Below, in pieces: positions 51,048 through 59,082 of a DNA stretch of 64,000 bases. The stretch spans positions 50,979 through 114,978 of the forward strand of contig NZ_CAMQSF010000008.1 of assembly GCF_947036865.1 (NCBI RefSeq), in the 5' to 3' direction. A model generated the notes under the pieces. It was not told the DNA's origin. It ran no database searches and was given only the letters and a program-made list of their open reading frames with translations. The number at the start of each line of letters is the position of its first letter. The first letter of the stretch is position 1. Position numbers and translations under genes: made by a program. The DNA comes from an uncultured Caulobacter sp. (lineage in GTDB: Bacteria; Pseudomonadota; Alphaproteobacteria; Caulobacterales; Caulobacteraceae).

Positions 51048-51866
51048 CTAGCCGCCGACGTTGTGGCGCACCAGCGCCTTCATGTCCTTGAACAGGTCGT
51101 GGTCGTCGGTGTCGCGGGTCTTGGCCTTGACCACCGCGACCGCCAGCGGCCCGCCCTTGGGGCCGCGCGCCTCGTAGCCCGCCAGGCGATAGCCCTTCGG
51201 CGCCTTGTCGTTGGCCAGGATCAAGGTCGAGCGCACCATGTCACCGCCGCCCTTCTTGGCGCGGATCTCGGCCCCGTTGTCGTTGGCCTTGATGGTGACG
51301 TCGCCCTCATGTTCGTCATCGGTACGAACATTGACCGAGCCATGACCGTCGTCGCCCTTGATGTTGACGTTCTTGTTGATCTTGACCTCGGCGGCCGAGC
51401 CGTCGCTGTTGATGGTCAGGTGGCCGATCCGGATGTCGGCGCCATTGTCGCGGGCGTCGATCTTGACGCCGGGCAGGTTGATGCTGGTGCGGTTCTTGTC
51501 GCCACCCTTGTGCTCCGGCGGCTTGGGCGAGGGCGGCGCGGCCGGCATCATGGCCTTCAGCTCGGTTTCGATCGGCGCCAGGGCGGCCTCGGCGTCGCCG
51601 CCGTTCAGTCGGATCAGGCGCAGGTCCACCGTGGCGGCCGACGAGGCGTAGACGCAGGACTGCCCGTCCGCCGCCACGCTGACGCGCTTGAGCTGGCCCT
51701 GCCGCTCGGGGCAGTCGAGGCGGTCGATCACGCGCGCGGGCTCGCGGCGGCCCAGATGATGCTCGGGCCGATCGCTCTTAGGGGCCTCGGCGCGGTGGCA
51801 GGCGTTGAGCGCGCTCGCGCCCGCGCCGATCAACAGCGCCGCGGTCAGCCAGTTCGAATAACGCAT
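51048..51866 (-). CDS. Hypothetical lipoprotein
   Basis: 272 aa. Signal peptide LTAALLIGAGASALNAC with lipobox LNAC at about Cys23. The middle (about 115-195) is a repetitive, Asp/Gly/Lys/Asn-rich beta-strand region (SINLPGVKIDARDNGADIRI, AEVKINKNVNIKGDDGHGSV, GDVTIKANDNGAEIRAKKGG), like a short right-handed beta-helix or adhesin-type sheet. A Pro/Lys linker (PAAPPSPKPPEHKGGDK) precedes it. No known function. Downstream of the MoxR gene on the same strand, with 79 bp between. Confidence 0.72.
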   Translation of the reverse strand: MRYSNWLTAALLIGAGASALNACHRAEAPKSDRPEHHLGRREPARVIDRLDCPERQGQLKRVSVAADGQSCVYASSAATVDLRLIRLNGGDAEAALAPIETELKAMMPAAPPSPKPPEHKGGDKNRTSINLPGVKIDARDNGADIRIGHLTINSDGSAAEVKINKNVNIKGDDGHGSVNVRTDDEHEGDVTIKANDNGAEIRAKKGGGDMVRSTLILANDKAPKGYRLAGYEARGPKGGPLAVAVVKAKTRDTDDHDLFKDMKALVRHNVGG

Positions 51867-51945
51867 GCGTCCCCCCAGGTTTGGCGGGACGTTGGCCGCG
51901 CGGCGCGCGCGCGTCCAGTGAAATCCCGGTAAGGGCGGCTCGAGC

Positions 51946-52815
51946 CTATTGCCCGGGCCGCGCTCCCGAGCCCTCGCGTCGGGCCAGGAAGGCCAGCCGC
52001 TCGAACAGATGGACGTCCTGTTCGTTCTTTAGCAGGGCGCCGTGCAGCGGCGGGATCAGCTTGGTCGGATCCTTCTCGCGCAGGATCGTCTCGTCGATAT
52101 CCTCGACCAGCAGCAGCTTCAGCCAGTCCAGGAGCTCCGACGTGGACGGCTTCTTCTTCAGCCCCGGAACCTTGCGCATGTCGTAGAAGATGCGCAGCGC
52201 CTCGGCGACCAGCTTCTGCTTGATGCCTGGGAAGTGCACGTCGACGATCGCCTGCATCGTCGCCTCCTCGGGGAAGCGGATGTAGTGGAAGAAGCAGCGA
52301 CGCAGGAAGGCGTCCGGCAGCTCCTTTTCGTTGTTCGAGGTGATGATCATCACCGGCCGGACCTTGGCCTTGATCGTCTCGCCGGTCTCGTAGACGAAGA
52401 ACTCCATCCGATCGAGTTCCTGCAGCAGGTCGTTCGGGAACTCGATGTCGGCCTTGTCGATCTCGTCGATCAGCAGCACCGGGCGCTGTTCGCTCTCGAA
52501 CGCCTCCCAGAGCTTGCCCTTCTTGATGTAGTTCTTGACGTCCTTGACGCGCTCGTCGCCCAGCTGGCTGTCGCGAAGACGGGTGACGGCGTCGTACTCG
52601 TAGAGGCCCTGCTGGGCCTTGGTCGTCGACTTGATGTGCCAGGTGATCAGCGGGGCGTTCAGCGCCTTGGCGACTTCATAGGCCAGCACGGTCTTGCCGG
52701 TGCCGGGCTCGCCCTTGATCAGCAGAGGACGTTCAAGGGCCACGGCGGCGTTCACCGCGACCTTCAGGTCGTCGGTCGCCACGTAGTCGGAAGTGCCTTC
52801 GAAGCGTTGATCCAT
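51946..52815 (-). CDS. MoxR-family AAA+ ATPase (CoxD-like)
   Basis: 289 aa. Walker A LIKGEPGTGKTVLAYEVA, Walker B VLLIDEIDKADIEFPNDLL, sensor 1 IITSNNEKELPDAFLRRCFF, and a C-terminal lid domain. The segment TWHIKSTTKAQQGLYEYDAV is typical of the CoxD subgroup, whose members act with a VWA protein (CoxE-like) to insert metal cofactors or mature enzymes. I chose the ATG at 52815 because GGAG lies 6 nt upstream; the earlier ATG would abut the ribosome-binding site. No VWA gene is adjacent in this window. Confidence 0.9.
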   Translation of the reverse strand: MDQRFEGTSDYVATDDLKVAVNAAVALERPLLIKGEPGTGKTVLAYEVAKALNAPLITWHIKSTTKAQQGLYEYDAVTRLRDSQLGDERVKDVKNYIKKGKLWEAFESEQRPVLLIDEIDKADIEFPNDLLQELDRMEFFVYETGETIKAKVRPVMIITSNNEKELPDAFLRRCFFHYIRFPEEATMQAIVDVHFPGIKQKLVAEALRIFYDMRKVPGLKKKPSTSELLDWLKLLLVEDIDETILREKDPTKLIPPLHGALLKNEQDVHLFERLAFLARREGSGARPGQ

Positions 52816-52920
52816 GCCCATCTCCGCCGGAGTCGTGTCCGGTTCGAACAGTTGTTCAAAACAAGCTGATCAAACTACCGGCGGGCGCGCGCTTGGCAAG
52901 AGGGTCGAACGGCGCGCCGC

Positions 52921-53487
52921 TCAGGCGGGGATGTCGTAGCCCTTGCCGCGCAGGCGGGCGGCCATTTCGGCGCGCTTGTCGGCCCAGTCGCGCGCCAGCA
53001 GCCCCAGGCCCACGACGTCGACCCGCTGGCCGTTCTTGACGACGTGTTCGCGGAACAGCGCTTCGCGCTGGAAGCCGTGTGTCTCGTGCAGTTTCCAGAC
53101 GGCCTCGTTCGACAGCAGAACCTCGCACCACAGCTTGTTCAGGCCCAGCGCGCCGAAGACGTGCTCGATCGCCCAGAACTCGACATACGAGCCCACGCCC
53201 AGCCCCCGCACCTTGGGGCTCGCCAGATAATAGGCCCAGGCGCAGCGGCCGTGCGTGTGGTCGATGTCGGTCAGATTGACCAGGCCCACGCGCTCGCCGT
53301 CGACCTCGATGATCCAGTAACGGCGGTCCCGGCGAAGGGGCAGGGCGTCGAACCAGCGGTCGTGCTCCTCGCGCGAGATCGGGTGGTCCGAATACATGTA
53401 GGCGCTGACCTCGGGACTGTTGCGCCAGGTCAGCAGCTGGTCGCGATCGGCCTCGGCGACGTCGCGCAGGGAAACGGTCGTGGTCAT
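52921..53487 (-). CDS. flmH: Flagellin-sugar N-acetyltransferase, PseH-like (FlmH)
   Basis: 188 aa GNAT acetyltransferase similar to PseH, which acetylates UDP-4-amino-4,6-dideoxy-N-acetyl-altrosamine in pseudaminic acid synthesis. Blocks: LRDVAEADRDQLLTWRNSPE, HDRWFDALPLRRDRRYWIIE, GRCAWAYYLASPKVRGLGVG (acetyl-CoA pyrophosphate loop RGLGVG), FGALGLNKLWCEVLLSNEAV, HETHGFQREALFREHVVKNG. It lies 34 bp behind flmG on the same strand, as in Caulobacter, where both genes serve flagellin glycosylation. The gene name follows that context. Confidence 0.9.
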   Translation of the reverse strand: MTTTVSLRDVAEADRDQLLTWRNSPEVSAYMYSDHPISREEHDRWFDALPLRRDRRYWIIEVDGERVGLVNLTDIDHTHGRCAWAYYLASPKVRGLGVGSYVEFWAIEHVFGALGLNKLWCEVLLSNEAVWKLHETHGFQREALFREHVVKNGQRVDVVGLGLLARDWADKRAEMAARLRGKGYDIPA

Positions 53488-53521
53488 CGGTTGTGGCCTC
53501 CCTGGCGGATCGAGCGCCGCG

Positions 53522-55315
53522 TCAGCGGGTCGCGGGAAAGACGGCCAGCGCCTCGGCGATGTCGGCCATCGGCTGGGTCCAGTCCCGATAGGTCTCCGTC
53601 ACGAAGCAACGGGCTTGAGGGTACCAGGGATAGTTCGGCGCGCCGAGACGCGTCCACGCCTTGGCGATGGTGATCAGCCACAGCGGCGCGCCGGCCGCCG
53701 CGGCCAGGTTGGTGGTGGCGTTCGAGAAGCCGATGACCAGATCGACGGCGGCGCAGAGGGCGGTGACGTCGTCCAGGTCCTGCTTCAGGTCGATGCCGGG
53801 CGGCTGCCAGATCTCGACGCCGAACGCTTCCTTGGCGAAGGCGATCTCCTCGGCGCAGTCGCCGTATTGCAGGTTGATGAAGGTCACGCCGGGCGTCTTC
53901 AGCACGGGTTCCCAGTGCTGGAACGGCGAGAACTGCCGGGCGCGCTCGCCCTGCAGGACCAGGCTCTTCCAGAGGAGGCCGACCTTCGGCTTGGGACCCA
54001 GAGCTTCCAGCTGCGCCTTCCAATAGGCGACGCGCTCGGGATCGGGCGCCAGGAAGCGGTCGCGCGCGGGGAAGTCGGCGACCGAGCCGCGCAGGGTCGG
54101 CAGAAACGCGCCCAGCGCGGTCCAGTAGTCGAAGCGGCTCCAGTCCTGGACGTCCGGCACGGTCCGCCATACGCGGCCCTCGAACGAGACGGTGCGGTGA
54201 GGCAGCACCTCGATGTCCGGGAAGGAGCGCTGGAAAAGCGGAACCAGGCGGCGCTCGACCGCCAGCGTCACCTGCGTCTTCGCGCCGAGACGCTCAATGA
54301 TGTCGGGCAGCATGCTGGCGAACATGACCTCGTCGCCGAGCCCCTGTTCCGCCACGATCAGCACGGCCTTGCCGGTGAGGTCCTGGCCTGTCCAGCGCGT
54401 GCCGCCGATATAGAAGAGCGGGGCCTCGGTGAGTTCCGGCGAGAAGCGCGCCTCGTAGGCTTTCCAGCCTTCCTCCAGCCGCCCCAGGGCCAGCAGCAGC
54501 GTGGAGCGGGCGAAGCGCATGATCGCCACGTCCTGGGCCTGGGCCGGCAGCTTCAGCGCCGCCTCGCAATCGACGAGGGCGCCCTCGATGTCGCCGAGGT
54601 CGCACTTGGCGAAGGCGCGGTTGTGCCAGGCCTTGGCGTAGTCGGGGTCCAGGCGCAGCGATTCCTCGAAGAAGACCAGGGAATCCCCGGCGCGGCCCAT
54701 ATTGCAGAGCACCGTGCCCAGCGTGTTCCACAGCGCCGTCGCCTCGGGGTTCAGGGCCAGCGCCTCCTTGAGGACCTCGATCGCCTCGTCGTCGCGATTC
54801 ATCTCGCGCAGAGCGCAGGCCAGATTGTTCGACGCCTCGATGTCGTCGCGGCGGTTCAGCCGGTAATGGGCGAAGAATTTGGCGGCCAGTTCCGGCATGT
54901 TCATCCGGAACGCGAGGCGTCCAAGGTCGCCGGCGACGGCGGACTGGTCGGGCAGCAGCGCCACCGCCGCCTCATAGGCCCGCAGGGACGAGGCGTAGTC
55001 GCCGTTCTTCTCCCGCGCGATCGCCAGAATATGCCAGGCCAGACCCAGTTGCTCCTCGCGCTGGAGCAGCTTCAGCGCCAGCTTGTCCGCCTTGACGTAG
55101 TCGCCCGCGTGCACGGCCTGCACCGCGCGGACCAGCATCTTGCTGTTCTCGGCGTTCTTGATGTTCTGGCTGGCCTGCTTCAGGCGCGCGATGGCTTCGT
55201 TGGACGCCGCGTCGCCGATCGCGCCGCCGATCTGTCCCGCATGCACGGGCGCGGCCCCCACGTCGGCCTGGGCGAGGGCGCTGGCTGACATCTCGAGGGC
55301 GCTTTTGCGGGACAT
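53522..55315 (-). CDS. flmG: Flagellin glycosyltransferase FlmG (FlbA), TPR plus glycosyltransferase
   Basis: 597 aa, cytoplasmic. Residues 1-280 carry TPR-like helical repeats (SLRAYEAAVALLPDQSAVAG, EAIEVLKEALALNPEATALW, DSLVFFEESLRLDPDYAKAW, GALVDCEAALKLPAQAQDVA). The C-terminal part (about 300-597) is a glycosyltransferase: VLIVAEQGLGDEVMFASMLP, RDRFLAPDPERVAYWKAQLE, ALCAAVDLVIGFSNATTNLA. In Caulobacter FlmG the TPR part binds flagellin and the C-terminal part transfers a pseudaminic-acid-type sugar. It is divergent from flbT, with a CtrA-like box 25-39 bp upstream of the start, matching its reported cell-cycle control. Confidence 0.92.
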   Translation of the reverse strand: MSRKSALEMSASALAQADVGAAPVHAGQIGGAIGDAASNEAIARLKQASQNIKNAENSKMLVRAVQAVHAGDYVKADKLALKLLQREEQLGLAWHILAIAREKNGDYASSLRAYEAAVALLPDQSAVAGDLGRLAFRMNMPELAAKFFAHYRLNRRDDIEASNNLACALREMNRDDEAIEVLKEALALNPEATALWNTLGTVLCNMGRAGDSLVFFEESLRLDPDYAKAWHNRAFAKCDLGDIEGALVDCEAALKLPAQAQDVAIMRFARSTLLLALGRLEEGWKAYEARFSPELTEAPLFYIGGTRWTGQDLTGKAVLIVAEQGLGDEVMFASMLPDIIERLGAKTQVTLAVERRLVPLFQRSFPDIEVLPHRTVSFEGRVWRTVPDVQDWSRFDYWTALGAFLPTLRGSVADFPARDRFLAPDPERVAYWKAQLEALGPKPKVGLLWKSLVLQGERARQFSPFQHWEPVLKTPGVTFINLQYGDCAEEIAFAKEAFGVEIWQPPGIDLKQDLDDVTALCAAVDLVIGFSNATTNLAAAAGAPLWLITIAKAWTRLGAPNYPWYPQARCFVTETYRDWTQPMADIAEALAVFPATR

Positions 55316-55339
55316 GGAAGGCTTATCCTCGACTCTGTG

Positions 55340-55354
55340 TTAACCATGTCTTGA
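55340..55354. promoter_or_regulatory. CtrA-like box between flmG and flbT
   Basis: TTAA-ccatgtc-TTGA, one mismatch from the CtrA consensus TTAA-N7-TTAA; read on the minus strand it is TCAA-N7-TTAACA, facing flmG. A further TTAAC lies at 55424-55428. Binding by CtrA is inferred from consensus and location only. Confidence 0.6.
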
Positions 55355-55512
55355 GGCGTCATGCTTAATCGAGTCCTAAGCCGCGTCTTATCGCCGCGGG
55401 AGCGGACCAGAGGCGGCAAGATGGCGTTAACAGGTCTCCGCCTAGCTTGACCGCCGACCCGTCGATCTCGGCGGGAGCGGGCGAGGCGGCGTCAACGAAG
55501 GAGCGGTATTAG

Positions 55513-55938
55513 GTGCCTTTGAAGCTGTCGCTGAAGCCCGGCGAAAAGTTCGTTCTCAACGGCGCCGTGGTCCAGAACGGGGATCGGCGCGGGGTTCTGG
55601 TGCTCCAGAACAAGGCCTCGGTCCTCCGCGAGAAGGACATCATGCAACCGGACCAGGTCACGACGCCCGCGCGTCGGATCTATTTTCCGGTGATGATGAT
55701 GTATCTCGACGAGGGCTCTGCCGGAAAATTCTTCGAGGATTTCGCCGGCCGCCTTAACGAATTCATGGGAGTTGTCCGCAATCCTGTCATTCTGCAGGAC
55801 TGCATCGCCATCTCCAAACATGTGATGGCGAGAGAGTACTACAAGGCTCTGATGCTGAGCCGGAAGCTTATCGAATACGAAGACGAGAGGTTGGGGCATG
55901 TCTCTTCGGGCGTATCAGCAGGCGGCGACGCGGGCTGA
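55513..55938 (+). CDS. flbT: Flagellin translation repressor FlbT
   Basis: 141 aa. Typical start [20 protein letters not shown] and conserved blocks [60 protein letters not shown]. FlbT binds the flagellin mRNA leader and promotes its decay until the hook is complete. Start is a GTG at 55513. The C-terminus has a short Ser/Gly tail. It overlaps flaF by 41 bp, so the pair is translated from one message. Confidence 0.94.
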   Translation: MPLKLSLKPGEKFVLNGAVVQNGDRRGVLVLQNKASVLREKDIMQPDQVTTPARRIYFPVMMMYLDEGSAGKFFEDFAGRLNEFMGVVRNPVILQDCIAISKHVMAREYYKALMLSRKLIEYEDERLGHVSSGVSAGGDAG

Positions 55939-56260
55939 GAATCCCCGTGAACTGGAGTACCGCCTGTTCGGGCAGGTGACGCGCGCCCTGATGGACGCGT
56001 CCCAGGCGCCGGCGGACGACTTCGCCACGCGGATCGACGCACTCGATTGGAATCGCAAGGTCTGGTCGGCCTTGGCGACCGACTGTTCCTTGCCCGAGAA
56101 CCAGCTCCCGACGGAGCTGCGCGCCGGGATCATTTCGCTCAGCCTTTGGGTCGGTCGTCACTCCAGCGCCGTGATGCGCAAGGAGGAGGACTTCGAGCCG
56201 CTGATCGAGATCAACCGCATGATCATGCAGGGGCTCGCGGGGCGGGCGGACGCCGCCTGA
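55898..56260 (+). CDS. flaF: Flagellin assembly/translation regulator FlaF
   Basis: 120 aa, all-helical. Conserved [89 protein letters not shown]. FlaF is needed for flagellin synthesis and export and works against FlbT. It overlaps flbT by 41 bp and is followed 56 bp later by a strong terminator. Confidence 0.94.
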   Translation: MSLRAYQQAATRAENPRELEYRLFGQVTRALMDASQAPADDFATRIDALDWNRKVWSALATDCSLPENQLPTELRAGIISLSLWVGRHSSAVMRKEEDFEPLIEINRMIMQGLAGRADAA

Positions 56261-56315
56261 TTCTCTGCTTTTCGCAAGACTGAACGTCTTGCCTAGCCTT
56301 ATCTGGAAAAACCTG

Positions 56316-56350
56316 CCGCCCGGCGAATCCTGCATTCGCCGGGCGGTTTT
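56316..56350 (+). terminator. Rho-independent terminator of flbT-flaF
   Basis: CCGCCCGGCGAAT (56316-56328) pairs perfectly with ATTCGCCGGGCGG (56334-56346) across a 5-nt loop, and TTTT follows. It separates the regulatory operon from the sigma-54-driven flagellin gene. Confidence 0.92.
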
Positions 56351-56423
56351 CGTTTCGTCGCCAAGTCGACTTAAAGTTCAACGAGATCAATAACTTGGAA
56401 TTCCTTGGCGCGCTTGGCCCCGC

Positions 56424-56438
56424 TGGCCCGCGCCTTGC
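56424..56438 (+). promoter_or_regulatory. Sigma-54 promoter of fljL
   Basis: TGGCCCG-cgcc-TTGC, with -24 GG and -12 GC exactly 10 nt apart, matches the RpoN consensus. Transcription would start near 56450, leaving a leader of about 58 nt before the ATG at 56508. In Caulobacter such flagellin promoters are activated by FlbD. Confidence 0.9.
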
Positions 56439-56507
56439 GATGGTTCGCGCGGGCAAAAGGCCCGCCCGGCGAAGCCGGATAAATCCGACCAAAACGGTAG
56501 GTAGCCA

Positions 56508-57329
56508 ATGCTGAATTCCATCAACACCAATCCTGGTGCGCTTCTCGCGCTCCAGAACCTGAACGCAACCAACACGGAGCTCGCCGCCACCCAAGGCCGT
56601 ATCAACACCGGCAAGAAGATCGCCAGCGCGAAAGACAACGGCGCGATCTGGTCGATGGCCAAGCTGCAAAGCGCGAGCTCGAGCTCGTTGAATGTCGTGA
56701 AGGATTCGCTCCAACGCGGTCAGTCGACGATCGATGTGGCTCTCGCCGCCGGCGACACCATCACCGATCTGATCAGCAAGATGAAGGAAAAGGCCCTGGC
56801 CGCTTCCGACACCTCGCTGAACACCGCCTCGTTCAACGCGCTCAAGTCGGACTTCAACTCGCTCCGCGACCAGATTCAAAAGGCCGCGGACAACGCGAAG
56901 TTCAACGGCGTGAGCCTGGCCGATGGCACGACCACGAAGCTCGCCTTCCTCGCGAACGCGGACGGGGGCGCCTTCACGATCAGCGCTCAGACCCTGGGCC
57001 TGACCGGGATCGGTCTGTCCGCCGCGTTCACCTTCACGTCGGCCGCGAACGCGAAGAGCATCGTCGCCAAGATGGATCTCGCGCTGCAAACGGCCACTAA
57101 CAAACTGTCGTCCCTGGGTACGGCCTCGAAGGGCCTGGATACGCACCTGACCTTCGTGGGCAAGCTGCAGGACAGCCTGGACGCCGGCGTGGGCAACCTC
57201 GTCGACGCGGACCTGGCGAAGGAAAGCGCCAAGCTGCAGTCGCTGCAAACCAAGCAGCAACTCGGAGTGCAGGCGCTGTCGATCGCCAATCAGTCCCCTC
57301 AGACGATCCTGTCGCTGTTCAAGGGGTGA
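56508..57329 (+). CDS. fljL: Flagellin (assigned FljL)
   Basis: 273 aa flagellin. N-terminal D0/D1 [41 protein letters not shown]-terminal [40 protein letters not shown]. The central variable domain is short, as in all Caulobacter flagellins. It is secreted by the flagellar type III apparatus, with no signal peptide. It is driven by a sigma-54 promoter, and the leader is the expected FlbT target. The letter assignment follows gene order in C. crescentus (fljL, fljK, flaG, fljJ) from memory and could be swapped with fljK. Confidence 0.9.
   Translation: MLNSINTNPGALLALQNLNATNTELAATQGRINTGKKIASAKDNGAIWSMAKLQSASSSSLNVVKDSLQRGQSTIDVALAAGDTITDLISKMKEKALAASDTSLNTASFNALKSDFNSLRDQIQKAADNAKFNGVSLADGTTTKLAFLANADGGAFTISAQTLGLTGIGLSAAFTFTSAANAKSIVAKMDLALQTATNKLSSLGTASKGLDTHLTFVGKLQDSLDAGVGNLVDADLAKESAKLQSLQTKQQLGVQALSIANQSPQTILSLFKG
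56776..56842 (+). repeat. 67-bp exact direct repeat shared with fljK (copy 1)
   Basis: The 67 nt here, encoding the [20 protein letters not shown] region, are identical to 57876-57942 in fljK, including synonymous sites, although flanking codons differ. This suggests recent gene conversion between the two flagellin genes. Confidence 0.9.
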
Positions 57330-57337
57330 GCCCGATA

Positions 57338-57372
57338 CGCCGGGCGGCTGTCAAAAGCCGTCCGGCGCCTCT
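57338..57372 (+). terminator. Terminator after fljL
   Basis: CGCCGGGCGGCT (57338-57349) pairs with AGCCGTCCGGCG (57356-57367) with one G-T pair, 6-nt loop, followed by cctcttt. It starts 8 bp past the fljL stop. Confidence 0.75.
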
Positions 57373-57419
57373 TTCGTGCAGGTGCGCATTATGTGCCCGG
57401 CAACAATTTCCTATTGCGA

Positions 57420-57450
57420 AAGGCCCTCGGCAGAATCTGCCGGGGGCCTT
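57420..57450. promoter_or_regulatory. Second hairpin / dyad upstream of the fljK promoter
   Basis: AAGGCCC-t-CGGCA (57420-57432) is mirrored by TGCCG-g-GGGCCTT (57438-57450). It lies 67-97 bp upstream of the sigma-54 core of fljK, the distance at which FlbD-binding ftr elements are found in Caulobacter. It lacks a T-tract. Nearby CCCGGCAA at 57396-57403 recurs in the promoter region. Enhancer or back-up terminator are both possible. Confidence 0.5.
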
Positions 57451-57516
57451 CGTGCTTAATGAAGTTATAACGCCGTGATTTCAAAGGTTTAGGCGTTGCG
57501 TGCCGCCCGGCAATAT

Positions 57517-57531
57517 TGGCCCGGCAATTGC
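57517..57531 (+). promoter_or_regulatory. Sigma-54 promoter of fljK
   Basis: TGGCCCG-gcaa-TTGC, perfect RpoN spacing and identical to the fljL promoter in the -24 and -12 blocks. Transcription would start near 57543, giving a leader of about 62 nt. Confidence 0.92.
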
Positions 57532-57604
57532 TTCAGGTCCTTTCGAGCAAAATGCTCCCGGCAGCCAAAATGGCGTCGGATACCTTGAAAAGGACACTAC
57601 TCGT

Positions 57605-58426
57605 ATGCCGCTGAATAGCATCAATACGAACGCCGGCGCTCTGATCGCCCTGCAGAACCTGAACTCGACCAACAGCGAGCTTCAAGTCGTCCAGCAACGC
57701 ATCAACACCGGCAAGAAGGTCGCCAGCGCCAAGGACAACGGCGCGATCTGGGCCACCGCCAAGATCCAGTCGGGCACCGCCGACAGCCTGAACGCGGTGA
57801 AGGACTCGCTGCAACGCGGTCAGTCCACCATCGACGTCGCGCTGGCCGCCGGCGACACCATCACCGATCTGCTGGGCAAGATGAAGGAAAAGGCCCTGGC
57901 CGCTTCCGACACCTCGCTGAACACCGCCTCGTTCAACGCGCTGAAGTCCGACTTCAACTCGCTGCGCGACCAGATCGAAAAGGCCGCCAGCAACGCCAAG
58001 TTCAACGGCGTCAGCATCGCCGACGGCACCACGACCAAGCTGACCTTCCTGGCCAATACGGACGGCACCGGCTTCACGGTCAGCGCCAAGAGCCTGAACC
58101 TGACCGGCATCGGCCTGTCCGCCGCCTTCACCTTCACCTCCGCGGCGAACGCCAAGTCGGCGCTCGCCACGCTGGACAAGGCGATCGGCACGGCCACCAA
58201 CAAGCTGTCGTCGCTGGGCACCAGCTCCAAGGGCCTCGACACCCACCTGACCTTCGTCGGCAAGCTGCAAGACAGCCTGAACGCCGGCGTGGGCAACCTG
58301 GTGGACGCCGACCTGGCCAAGGAAAGCGCCAAGCTGCAGTCGCTGCAAACCAAGCAGCAGCTGGGCGTCCAGGCGCTCTCGATCGCCAACCAGTCCAGTT
58401 CGTCGCTCCTCAGCCTCTTCCGTTAA
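57605..58426 (+). CDS. fljK: Flagellin (assigned FljK)
   Basis: 273 aa, closely related to the preceding flagellin throughout. N-terminus [20 protein letters not shown] has one more residue than FljL after Met; C-terminus [17 protein letters not shown]. Central blocks [20 protein letters not shown] and [27 protein letters not shown] lies about 10 nt before the ATG. It has its own sigma-54 promoter and a strong terminator, so it is monocistronic. In C. crescentus FljK is a major filament subunit. The choice between names K and L is by gene order. Confidence 0.91.
   Translation: MPLNSINTNAGALIALQNLNSTNSELQVVQQRINTGKKVASAKDNGAIWATAKIQSGTADSLNAVKDSLQRGQSTIDVALAAGDTITDLLGKMKEKALAASDTSLNTASFNALKSDFNSLRDQIEKAASNAKFNGVSIADGTTTKLTFLANTDGTGFTVSAKSLNLTGIGLSAAFTFTSAANAKSALATLDKAIGTATNKLSSLGTSSKGLDTHLTFVGKLQDSLNAGVGNLVDADLAKESAKLQSLQTKQQLGVQALSIANQSSSSLLSLFR
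57876..57942 (+). repeat. 67-bp exact direct repeat shared with fljL (copy 2)
   Basis: Identical to 56776-56842, offset 1100 bp. See copy 1. Confidence 0.9.
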
Positions 58427-58436
58427 GGAGCGGGAA

Positions 58437-58467
58437 GGAGGCGGGCCCTAGCCCGCCTCCGCCTTTT
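58437..58467 (+). terminator. Rho-independent terminator of fljK
   Basis: GGAGGCGGGC (58437-58446) pairs perfectly with GCCCGCCTCC (58451-58460) across a 4-nt loop, followed by gccTTTT, 11 bp past the stop. Confidence 0.9.
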
Positions 58468-58541
58468 CCATCGGAAACGAGCCGCGGGGGAGATTTCACA
58501 TATCGGAAGGAGGGCCGGCACGGAAAAGCCGGTAGTCAAAC

Positions 58542-58904
58542 ATGGAACCCAAGGCCGCATTGTCGGCGATCCACGATTTCGTCGCATCCAGTTCGCCTGT
58601 TTCGACCGCCCCGGACCCGTCCGTGGGCGCGAACGCCGTTGCGGCTGGCGCGCCCGTCGCGGCCGCCGCGGTCCCGACGCCCAAGCCGGCGGAAGCCGCG
58701 CCGGCTCAACCCGTCGATAACGGGCCTCAGCCGGGCGACCTGCGCCTGGTCATCGAGCAGGACCATGAGACGGGAGAGTACGTGTACAAGACGGTCGACC
58801 GCCGCACTGGCGAGACGCTGCAGCAATATCCGCGCGAGCAGATCCTGAAGCTGCGCGAGAACGCGCGCTACGCCATGGGCGACGTGTTCGACGGTAAGGC
58901 TTGA
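58542..58904 (+). CDS. flaG: FlaG family flagellar protein
   Basis: 120 aa. Disordered Ala/Pro-rich N-terminal half (about 20-65), then the FlaG domain: DLRLVIEQDHETGEYVYKTV and DRRTGETLQQYPREQILKLR, the typical relation to FlaG/YvyC proteins thought to influence filament length or export. It lies between fljK and fljJ, as in C. crescentus. No sigma-54 core is seen upstream; the fljK terminator precedes it, so it needs its own promoter. Confidence 0.88.
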   Translation: MEPKAALSAIHDFVASSSPVSTAPDPSVGANAVAAGAPVAAAAVPTPKPAEAAPAQPVDNGPQPGDLRLVIEQDHETGEYVYKTVDRRTGETLQQYPREQILKLRENARYAMGDVFDGKA

Positions 58905-58962
58905 GACCTTCCCGAGGGGGATAGGGGACGGGTGCGACGGCGGGTCGCGGCCGTTAATGAAG

Positions 58963-58984
58963 ATGGTTTATAAGCGTTAACCAT
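58963..58984. promoter_or_regulatory. Inverted repeat upstream of fljJ, CtrA-like
   Basis: ATGGTT-N10-AACCAT, about 100 bp before fljJ; it contains TTTA-N6-TTAACC, close to but not matching the CtrA spacing (N7). No sigma-54 core was found before fljJ. Regulatory role inferred. Confidence 0.35.
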
Positions 58985-59082
58985 AATCTTACTTTCTGAT
59001 CTCAATCTCGGCCGCGAGTTGATCGCGCGCCGAATCACGCGCGGTCGCAACCAACGGCAAAATCGCCGACCGGAGGCCGCGC

